Positions 56,101-64,000 of a DNA stretch of 64,000 nt are shown in pieces. This DNA is from Avena insularis. Lineage: Eukaryota; Streptophyta; Magnoliopsida; Poales; Poaceae. A program made the position numbers and the translations under genes. The DNA lies in NCBI GenBank assembly GCA_023614405.1, contig CM042687.1, positions 68,926,992 through 68,990,991 on the forward strand. The letters are read 5' to 3'. Position 1 is the stretch's first letter, and every line of letters starts with the position of its first letter. Under the pieces are notes generated by a model. That model saw only the letters and a list, made by a program, of their open reading frames with translations. It did not search any database and was not told where the DNA came from.

Positions 56101-57141
56101 AATTAGAAAAAAAGACTAATTGCTCAAGCAACAACACATTAACATATCTCGCACTTATCAATTAGACATCAGTACCATAAAATGCTAAGCACAGGAATAG
56201 CAATGATAGATGAAACAAAGTTCTAGTTCCAGCAACCAAAAGCAAACTAAACTATGTTAGAAGCCTAGAGACGGAAAGGAGTTCATGGCGGCAATAACCT
56301 CACAAGGCCAAACACACTAATCATACCGATCCATAAAAGGGCAAATGGCGTACCACAGCTGAAGCTCAGTTTTTAAGCTTTGTAATGTACGTGTTCCCCA
56401 AAGTTGTGGAATACAAAGCAGCACAGCACAACAAGATCTGGAAAATTATCTACAAGGGCCACTACACAAAAACAGGTGCCTATTTATATCTCGATTCAAT
56501 TGAGCATCAAAGCATTAACGTTATCCGCTAAATAAGTAAAATTCTTGGATCTAAAGTTTTCCCAGAAAATTTGCCCTACCATGCATTAGTTTGGGTGCAG
56601 GGAAAATTCCTAAATTTGTAGTTTAATGAACACATGTCAGATCAGGCGATGAGCCACAAAGCTCAGATACAAAAAACTGGCACACACAAACAACGCGTTA
56701 CAGCAATCCAAATGGCAATGTATCATGCAGGCACAAAATGCAGAGGAGCGTATCTTACTCTTGTAGTCCTTGAGGGTGCCATAGGCGAAGAGGCGAAGCA
56801 GGTCCAGAGAAGAGGCGTACTGCGTGCCCGCGAGCTGCACCAACGAACGAGAAACAGACACACCAACGGCACATTAGATCGAATCAGATAACCCCATGGG
56901 TGGGAACTGGTAAACCCTAACTCGAAACTCCGCGGCGGCGGCGGCGGCGGTGCAGAGAGGACCAGCAGGCAGCGGTTACCTTGGAGAGGGCGGGGAGGGT
57001 GAGGAGCTCGGAGAAGGCGAAGAGCGCAGGGTGGGAGGTGGCCTCGAGCACGAGCGCCGCCAGCTGCGGAGCCGACGAGAGCGCCGCCGCTTGCGCCGAG
57101 AACTGCTCGATCAGCTCCGCCTGTCGCCGCTCCGCGTCCAT
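53178..57141 (-). CDS. CSN7: COP9 signalosome complex subunit 7
   Basis: Nine coding exons on the minus strand: 56980-57141, 56759-56834, 56008-56096, 55470-55559, 54970-55014, 54806-54876, 54149-54281, 53618-53706 and 53178-53199. All junctions are GT-AG, phases agree, and the total is 777 bases (258 residues plus stop). The protein runs MDAERRQAELIEQF..., L-D-L-L-R-L-F-A-Y-G-T, L-K-Q-L-S-V-L-T-L-A-E-S, D-F-L-I-N-E-C-M-Y, I-K-W-A-D and a basic tail R-P-K-R-R-R-Q-P-M-A. This matches plant CSN7 (FUS5, about 260 residues) throughout. The PCI domain covers roughly residues 30-160 and is followed by a helical segment. CSN7 is a PCI scaffold subunit of the COP9 signalosome, which removes NEDD8 from cullin-RING ligases in nucleus and cytosol and represses photomorphogenesis. 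The gene looks intact; introns 4, 7 and 8 hold MITE-like insertions. Confidence 0.95.
53309..53494. mobile_element. MITE in CSN7 intron 8
   Basis: Ends GCTGTTTGATTCATGGGAT and the complement of ATCTTATGAATCAACGGAGCC are imperfect terminal inverted repeats of about 20 bp, with a short AT-rich core and no coding sense. Tourist/hAT-like ends; class and duplication not fixed. Confidence 0.6.
53919..54059. mobile_element. Stowaway MITE in CSN7 intron 7
   Basis: 141 bp with ends CTCCCTCCGTTC and GAACAGAGGGAG (inverted repeats, one mismatch), flanked by TA on both sides (53917-53918, 54060-54061). These are the diagnostic features of Tc1/mariner-derived Stowaway MITEs in Triticeae. Confidence 0.9.
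55107..55305. mobile_element. Possible old MITE in CSN7 intron 4
   Basis: GGCTATTTTTGGTTTGAG at the left and the complement of the right end (GGGTATGTTTGAAGGG) are loosely similar inverted ends, each followed at similar distance by CCCTAC. Weak but consistent with a degenerate MITE. Confidence 0.35.
56930..56953. repeat. (GGC)n trinucleotide run in CSN7 intron 1
   Basis: CGGCGGCGGCGG-type run just inside the first intron, close to the donor of exon 1; a likely polymorphic microsatellite. Confidence 0.8.
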
Positions 57142-57500
57142 CGCTGTCGCAGCCGGCGATGGGAGGGGCTAGTAGGGTTAGGGTTCTGGGGATCTCTGTC
57201 TCTCTCCTGCTGTTTCGTTTTCGCTTCGCCTCCCTGGTGTGTTCTCGTACGTCTTGTTCCTGGGTGGATTCGGCTCGGTGCCGGTTCTGGTTGTGTCCGC
57301 TAGGTTGCCGCGTACTTCATACCGGCTTAATTAATAATATTGGTGAATTTTATACCATATAAATAAATTCGACATAGTCTATGTTAAATTCAGACGTTAA
57401 ACTATTTCCTCTATTTCGAAGAATAAGGCGTTCTTATTTTCTATGTTTTTTCTTTGATCAATAATTACTCTTAATATATAAACAATTTTGGTAGTAAAAA
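57142..57500 (-). promoter_or_regulatory. CSN7 5'UTR and promoter region
   Basis: Directly upstream of the CSN7 start codon. The first ~170 bases are GC-rich, then the text turns AT-rich. I see no convincing TATA element at a fixed distance, in keeping with a housekeeping gene. At 57400-57430 a short CCTCTATTTCGAAGAATAAGG stretch looks like one end of a broken Stowaway MITE. Confidence 0.4.
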
Positions 57501-58580
57501 ACTAGCATCATTGGAGCTCATTGTTGTTATACAGTTTATGGCAAATATTAATTCACTGAACATTTAAAGTTGCCTACATGTTCTACAAGTTCGCAAGTTA
57601 TGTTATCATAATGTGCATTTGCTTTGTTCGTAGCTACAACACCGACTGCATGTAATTTTAGAATTCATTGGTAGTTTTAAGCCAGTGAACATGTAGGTTA
57701 ACATTTCCTACTCTATAAGTTCAGAATTTATGCTATTTTAATTTCAATCTGGTTTGTACTAAGCAACAACAGTAACTGTTTTCTTTTATGTAATTCATCG
57801 TAAATTTTATGTCATTGAACTTATTGGTTTTGCATTCCCTCTGCAAGATATGCCATTATTATTTCTATCTCATTTCAATTAACCTCCGACAGTAGCTGCC
57901 TCCTATTATATAGTACATTCGTTCCATAAAAGAAGGCATATACTTTTAAAGTCAAACAACGATGATTTTGATCAGGCAGATATAAAATATGTTAACGGTT
58001 AATTTGTATAATTTGTGACTGAAAATACATGTCCCTATGTATCGAATGGTATTGGCATGGTAGATGTTCCTTGTATGTTCTACAAACTTGGTAGAGTTTT
58101 GCGTTGACTAACTTGTGAAAAATTTATATTCCTTAATTTTTGGATTAGATGTAGTATTAGATGGGAAGTTTTAAGGCACTTAACATGGTTATCTGCATGT
58201 CCTGCTCTATAAATTCAAGTTTCTTAATTATAATTTCTGGAGCAGCAGTATCTACCTTCTATTATGTTGTTTATGGCATTTTAAGTCACTTCACATGTGT
58301 CTGCATTCCCTGCTCTATAAGTTCATGAGGTATATCATTGTAATGTCTATCTTTTTGCCTTAATGTTAATATAGTATATGCCTGCTTTGTAGATCATGGC
58401 AAATTTAATGTCACTTCACATATTTGTTTGCAATCCCATTTTACAAGATAAAACTATTTTTCATTGTAATTTGTCTCTTGTTCATGCTAAGGACTGACCG
58501 TATATATATTCTATTTTGTCGCCATGGCAAACTTTATGTCATTAAAATGTTTGATTATATTTAACCATTCCCTGCTCTAC
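57500..58580. repeat. Degenerate ~128-bp tandem repeat array
   Basis: A recurring pattern (GTCATTGAACATGT-like, then TGCATTCCCTGCTCTATAAG-like, then a TATGCCATT..TAATTTCTATCT-like stretch) has anchor positions 57558, 57687, 57817, 58181, 58291, 58416 and 58543. Spacings are 129, 130, 364 (contains an insertion), 110, 125 and 127. Units are diverged from one another, so the array is old. No coding sense. Confidence 0.7.
57911..58168. mobile_element. Degenerate Stowaway-like MITE inside the array
   Basis: Starts TAGTACATTCGTTCCATAAAAG and contains GGCATATACTTTTAAAGTCAAAC and a later AACTTGGTAGAGTTTTGCGTTGAC, words typical of grass mariner MITEs. It accounts for the long gap between array units at 57817 and 58181. 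Confidence 0.5.
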
Positions 58581-58593
58581 TTGTTCACAAGTG

Positions 58594-58774
58594 GAGAACC
58601 AGACGCTGGCCTGGTAGCTGATACTCTGGGTGTGGAGGCCAGCCCGCCTGGGTTCGAGTCCCGGTATGGGCAGACTTTCGAGTCGTCACTGAGGCATGAA
58701 TAAACCGGGTGACTCACCTACCTAACAACGTATAACCAACGAAGGGTTCATTCCCTCGTTAGCAACGTTTTTAA
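58594..58774 (+). mobile_element. tRNA-derived SINE
   Basis: An A-box-like TGGCCTGGTAGCTGATAC (58617) and a B box GGGTTCGAGTCCCGG (58650) form the internal RNA polymerase III promoter. A non-tRNA body and a short T-rich tail (CGTTTTTAA) follow. The 13-bp duplication TTGTTCACA(A/T)GTG flanks it (58581-58593, 58775-58787) with one mismatch. 181 bp. It is not the common Au SINE by sequence. Confidence 0.8.
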
Positions 58775-58787
58775 TTGTTCACATGTG

Positions 58788-59291
58788 ATTATACTATATT
58801 GTCTATCTAGATCTTTGTAAATAACAACACCCACTATCTGATATTATTTCCTCTCACAGGGAACACGGAGAATTGTAGAGTGAATCGCCCCTACAATCTT
58901 GTTAGTACCTGTTGCTTTCTGTTGCTAGATGCAAACCTGTTTTATGTTAATGAGTGGCCGGAACCTATATGCAGAGGAGCAACAATAAAGCAGATGAATC
59001 GGCTATCCAAGTGCTGGATGCGGTGGATGTCTTTAACGAACGAACTAACAACAGGATGTCCTCCAACAGGACTGCACAAAGAGAAATAGTAAGTCACTTG
59101 TTTCTACCGAGATGTGCTTAGTGTCAGATGCTTGTTTGTATGAAGCACCACATGAGTTGGCTAATGATTAGAACAGGACTGACCTTAAACAAGACTGGGC
59201 AAAAACTAAACGTGAATCCCTCGATTATAATTCAATATGCTCACTCGATCATGGCGCTGATCTATTCTTTCTATATTAGACTTATGTTCAT
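58788..59291. other. No supported gene
   Basis: Open frames of 66-69 codons only, no domain or splice structure I can defend. Confidence 0.35.
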
Positions 59292-60038
59292 TGATACGTC
59301 CATTTTGCATCACTATTCTATATCATAATTTACTGCTATTCATTGATATATTTCATATTAAGAGGTGATACTTATGTTATTTCATCTATTTTTGCATGTT
59401 GGATGAGTTTTGGAGGATGAACTGCCGGAGTCAGGATACTGATGGAAAAAGCGGTGTCCAGATGCAATATTCGCGAAGATCGGAAAATTTCAGAAAATAT
59501 ATGGAAAATCCTATTTTTCCAGAAGACGAAGGAAGCCAAAAGGGGAGGCAGAGATGGGCCACAGGGGGCCCACACCACCCCCTGGCACGCCCCCCTGGCC
59601 GCGCCACCAGGTGATGTGGCCACCCTGGCCCACCTCCTGCATCGCCCTTTCGCCTATAACTTTCTCCCGAAACCCTAATACTCAGGGAGCGACCACAGAA
59701 AGATTGGGCCACCTCTGCGTAGCGAAAACTATAGAGAGATAAAGAGCTCTCTAGCAGGCAAAATTCTGCCGAGGAAATTCCTTCCCGGATAGGGGAGATC
59801 GTCACCATCAACACCGACATCAAGCTAGACTTCATCCGGATCATCATCATCATCCTCACCACCATATCCACCAGCACCATCATCACCACTCCATCCCGAT
59901 ATAACAAGTGGGTTGAATATTGCATAGTTCTTAGGGAAAACTTTCCTGGTGTAGATTACTTTTGTAGTTGATGCTTTTGAGTGAAACCTTTGAATCATTG
60001 TTTATGTTCAGATTGTTATTCATTATTATATCATCTGT
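59292..60038 (+). repeat. Gypsy LTR fragment
   Basis: Starts TGATACGTCCATTTTGCATC, a Triticeae gypsy LTR start. It has a GC-rich block followed by CGCCTATAAC at about 59651 (promoter-like, as in the Athila-like LTRs) and a CAT/ATC-rich segment near 59840. It breaks off at about 60038 where unrelated sequence starts, so it is truncated at its 3' end. Confidence 0.65.
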
Positions 60039-63000
60039 AGAGGCCTGAACCCAATAAGGTACAAGTCCCTGTGTTTACAGTGCTAGTCCCTGGATCGATT
60101 AGCTAGCACCCACAATTTAAGATGTAATATCAAAAAACAAAGGTCATATTACAACTCATAACCAGGAATAAAATAGTTTATTACAACTTACATAGCTCAT
60201 ATGGCTATCTTATTACAATGCAACAGATATAACTATAAAGCATGGAGTCCTTCATCTTCAAGTGCCACAGGCAAACATGTTGGTTGTAGACTTGTAATCC
60301 CTACTCAACAAACTTCACTAACATCAAACAGACCTGCAACATGATAAGTTACAGCCACAAGAGTCAATACATTTGAATTGTATTGGCAAGTGATATCATA
60401 TTGATATGGAGAATCTAACATCTACATGAATATATGGCTAAGTGGAGTTTTGGCTGGCCTTTGCATAAAAATAAGTTTTTCCTATTCTTTGTAAAATAGT
60501 TTTTCTCTTTTTCAAAACACTTCAACAAACATGGCACACTAGAGTCACACTAGGTGCTACCCTTGTTCACCCAACAAGTTTTAACTTAGAGAAATTGGGA
60601 TGAGGAGATTCTTGATCATTTCAATGTGTTTGATGCTCAAAATGTCTGTTACCGGGGACACGGGTAAGTACTTAGGTCTTACCCGCTAGAGAGGTGGTGC
60701 ACTTTCCCCACAAGACTCGACATGCATCGAGACGAGACTTTTCAGAAGCAATTCCTCAGACCACCATGGACGTGTTCCATTCTATCATCACTACCACCTT
60801 CTGTCCATCTGGCTGAGTTCTTGCAACCTAGTTGGTCAAGGCAGAGCCCATATGCCATGTGGCTGCACTCGAAGCTTCTCAAAACTAAACATCTCAAATC
60901 TCTTTGTTCCTAGGTGGCCATCCACAAGTGAGATATACCAGGGTAAACCATAGAAATGGGCCCTGAGTAACCACTCAACACAAACCATACCTTCCATTCC
61001 ACCCAGGTGTTTCATTAACAAGTTGTTTTCTTAGTCAAAAAACACATAGTCATAAATTTTCCATAATATCATAACATGAATTTCCACCCTTGTATTCTAA
61101 TAGCTAGGCTAAGCATACTAGCATAACATGTCTCTTATCTTAGGAAAAATCCTACCAAGATATAATCCATAGGATCTACCTTAGCATAGCAATATACAAA
61201 ATAGTCCTATCATGCATACTACAAAAAATATTACTAATGCAATATTGAAAAGATAGGACTTTTGATGACCAAAGTATCACTTGCCTTTTTAGTAAAAAAT
61301 CTAGGTACTCGCCTTGATCTTGTAATTGTCACACTCCTCAAAGTTCACTACATCACAATAAAGCAAAGCACACATTCACAACTAGCACACCAAATAACAA
61401 AACAAAACAAGAAAACAAAGAAATGCATGCAAGCATGCAAAAGGTTATTTATTGAAAAAGTTGTTTCTAACAAGGTTCTAAACATTTAAAACACCTACTG
61501 GTCTTTTATAAAAGTGTATTTTCATTTCAAACCAAGTTAGTGAAAATAAGTCATTTAAATCATTTTTCTTTTGTTAGAAAAGCTTTTATTCAAAGGAATA
61601 ATTCCTAGTGTCAACAAAATATACTTTTAATTTCAAATGTTAGTTTTTATGGTCATAGGGTTCAAATCAAAACCATTTGCAAAAGGATTTGCTCAAAAAT
61701 AATTTTTAGAACAATTTTTATAGCCAAAATAATCCTAAACAAGTCTCTGCATAAAAATATATTTTTTCAGAAGCAAATGACCAAAGTAAGGCCATATATG
61801 CAAAGGTCTCGTTTTTATGAATTCATAGACACCCAATTTGTATTTTTTGGAATTACAGATCAAAAGTTATTGATTTTACAAGTTTAAACATCAAATAGAT
61901 CAAAATCTGGATTTTAATTCTAATTCAGAGACACGCGGTGTGTTCTAATTGGTTGATACCACTTCGTGCGGATCATGCTATGCAGGCCGTTGGATTTAAG
62001 TGAGTCTGAGCAGCCTAGATGGATTGATACCCCTTCATTAAGTGATCTATCATAGCCTTTAGATCCAGATCCTATGGATCGGAGCGCTCTGACCAGAGAT
62101 GGGCGGCGCTACTCTCTGCGCGCGGCGACGGTGCCTCTGGTGGCGGTGCACTGGGGAGCTAGGGGGTAGGGGAAGGGTGTGAGGGTTTACCGTGGTCGCA
62201 GGGATGAGAGGGTTCTCAAGGTGGTCGTGAGCGAGGCCGAGGCGCACACATTGGGCTTGGATTCCTCGTCGGAGTTTGCGTCGGCGTCGGTGGTTGTAGA
62301 TGCTGACAGAGTCGTGCACCTAGGGTGCAAGCAAGCAGGACAAGACATCAGGAAGATGTGAACGAGTACAAGGGTCACGGCAGAACCTACCAGAGGGCAA
62401 GGGGCGCACGGAATCGTCGATAATCTCTCGCCGGAGTTGGGCTATCCGTCTGTTGCTTGCAGGTGATGACGGAGTCGAGCCTACAAAGCGTCCACGGACG
62501 AACAAGGAGTATTAGGGGAAGCGCGAGGTTATGGCGATCAAGGTCATATGAACCAGAGAGAAAGGGGAGGTCAGTGCTCACCGGATTTCTCGCCGGAGAC
62601 CGTCGGTGCTGTGGTGGCGCGAAATCGATTCCGAGCAGCCTAGGGGCTCTCTGGTGCAGGGAAGTGAGGGGAAATGGGGAGGAGACAGAGGGGAATAAGA
62701 GGGCATGGTTGGGGAGAGATTTACTCACGGAATCAATGGAATTTACGCGAATTAAGACGGCCAGAAATGGCGAGGAGGGGAACGCGGGCTCAGTCGCTGG
62801 CTTGAAGACGAAGGCGACGTGGCAGTGGGTCCAGTGCGTCAACGAGTGAGTGGGTGTGTGTGCGGGTGAGAAAGAGAGCAGGGGAGTGAGAGGTGTTTCC
62901 CGCGTGAGCTGCGCTGGGTTGCTGCTGGGCTAGCAGTTGGGCCTGGCCAGATGGCTGGTTGGATTTAAAAAAAAATTCTTCTTTCCTTTTTTCCTTTTCT

Positions 63001-63909
63001 ATTTCCATTTTCTGTTTTTATTCAAACTAATTGATTTCAATTCTAAATTGATTCAATTTTTCACCAAACCTTTCATTATCTTTTATACCAAATATTTGTG
63101 TGTTATTTAGTCCAACTTGGAGTAATCCAAATATTTTCTTATGATTTATTATTCATTTAAATTAAATGAGGCATTTTGGCTTTTATTTAAATAAAATTGA
63201 ATATGGTTCATAAACCCATATAATTTTATTTAAACAATCATTTATCCTTTTATATTATTTAAATTACTTTTATTCCATTAACTTATGGATTTAATCCATG
63301 GTTTAAATTGTCTTTGCAATAATTCTTATTTATTTATTTCTTTCTTTTTTAGTCTTATAAAATTCATATCTTTTTATTTATAGCTCCAAAAATAGTGATT
63401 CCAATTTGTATAATTTTATTTAATAATTATTTATCTTTTTAAATACATTTAGGATTACTTTGTTCACAGTTTGGTATTGATTTTAGCTAGGAGCTTTATT
63501 AGCCTTGGAATATTTTCTTTTATCTTATAAAATCATAAGTTTTTATCCATGGATCCAAATAGAGTGAAACCAATTCCCATGGTTTTGTAATATTTTTGTT
63601 TACCATTATTGGTCATTTAGAAATGTTTGTTGCTAAATTTTTATATGGAACAAAGCCATAGTCTTGGAGTGATCTTGATGATGATTTCTATTATTAGGGT
63701 TTAGGTTAACTTTTTGAAGTGCTCAAAATCAAGATACATTCCATGCAGGGATGCATTTGATCTTTTTCAAATTTGTTTGTTGCTTTTTCATTCAAGTTTT
63801 GTTCAAGTAAGGTTTTGATGTTTCCATTTAGAAGCAAAAGTTTCTTTTCCCCCTAAATTTCAACATTTATTTCTTTTGTTTGTTTATTTTTCACATTTAG
63901 ATGTGATAG
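60039..63909 (-). repeat. Long gypsy LTR on minus strand (related to LARD-like LTR)
   Basis: On the minus strand the hairpin/polypurine module at 63910-63944 is followed by LTR-like sequence. Early in it the word TTTAGGGGGAAAAGAAACTTTT parallels TTAGGGGGAACAAAAACTTTT at 7300 in the LARD-like 3' LTR. The stretch has the same make-up (AT-rich start, a GC-rich middle at 62060-62900, AT-rich end). The LTR's own 3' end was not located; the left border is where the 59292 fragment ends. No protein-coding sense. Confidence 0.5.
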
Positions 63910-63950
63910 ACTACCACCCTTAAAAGGAATCTCGTCCCGAGATTCGGGAA
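63910..63950 (-). other. Polypurine tract and hairpin of minus-strand gypsy element
   Basis: Minus-strand AATCTCG-GGA-CGAGATT (63928-63944, perfect 7-bp stem) followed by CCTTTTAAGGGTGGTAG. This mirrors 7214-7249. The element interior should continue beyond the right edge of the window. Confidence 0.7.
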
Positions 63951-64000
63951 GGCTACAACAAGTTAGTTTCAGGACAACTAGGGTACTACCACCCGTAAAA

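Noticed and set aside
57281..57362. Plus-strand frames overlapping the CSN7 first exon (56950-57362)
   Set aside because: Arg/Gly-rich frames antisense to CSN7 exon 1 and its 5'UTR; no independent support.
58617..58665. tRNA gene at the A/B boxes
   Set aside because: The boxes are there but no cloverleaf or acceptor stem forms, and flanking duplications mark it as a SINE.
62059..62850. Host gene in the GC-rich block at 62059-62850
   Set aside because: Open frames on both strands are short and without domains; the same kind of GC-rich block is seen in the LARD-like LTR at 1740-2100, so it is more likely LTR sequence.

Overview
The window looks like an intergenic-to-genic stretch of a large grass genome, most likely Triticeae (wheat, Aegilops, barley or rye). 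The reasons are BARE/Angela-type copia LTRs (minus-strand start TGTTGGAGATATGCCC), a very-long-LTR non-coding gypsy element of LARD type, an Athila-like gypsy element with a tRNA-Asp primer site, Stowaway MITEs, and nested insertions throughout. There are no prokaryotic operons. Only two host genes are supported. Both are intron-containing, and the rest is transposable-element (TE) sequence or TE debris.

Layout. 1-1437: unclassified sequence ending at an abrupt junction. 1438-20141: a LARD-like element with a truncated 5' LTR (1438-4708), a tRNA-Met primer site, a non-coding 2.5 kb internal domain and a 3' LTR of about 6 kb. That 3' LTR is split by a complete Athila/Sabrina-like element (13020-19948, target-site duplication AGGTT). 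20142-31300: LINE fragments, duplicated repeat units and a solo copia LTR (25578-27237, duplication ACAAA). 31355-31927: a foldback MITE. 32173-33365: a small SNF7/VPS32-like gene, 94 aa, with the stop codon just before a 3'UTR intron. 34600-36662: TE debris, including a LINE RNase H fragment and a decayed repeat-associated protein. 36663-47499: a solo copia LTR carrying a complete 9 kb copia element of the same family (37461-46421, duplication ATGAC). 47505-52137: a near-full-length but broken LINE. 52269-52618: short tandem repeats. 53178-57141 (minus strand): the COP9 signalosome subunit 7 gene, for which all nine coding exons were reconstructed (258 codons). 57500-58600: a degenerate ~128-bp tandem array upstream of CSN7, interrupted by a Stowaway-like MITE and a tRNA-derived SINE. 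59292-60038: a gypsy LTR fragment. 60040-63909: a long gypsy LTR on the minus strand, related to the LARD-like LTR.

How the parts relate. The host genes have nothing to do with each other in function: one belongs to ESCRT-III membrane remodelling, the other to the COP9 signalosome. About 20 kb of nested retroelements separates them. Target-site duplications order several insertions: the LARD-like element before the Athila-like element, and solo LTR B before copia element A. None of the retroelements has an intact set of proteins. The items most worth follow-up are a three-copy hairpin with pair-preserving changes in the LARD internal domain, a hairpin next to the polypurine tract shared by two long-LTR elements, the truncated SNF7 gene, and the unexplained tandem array beside CSN7.
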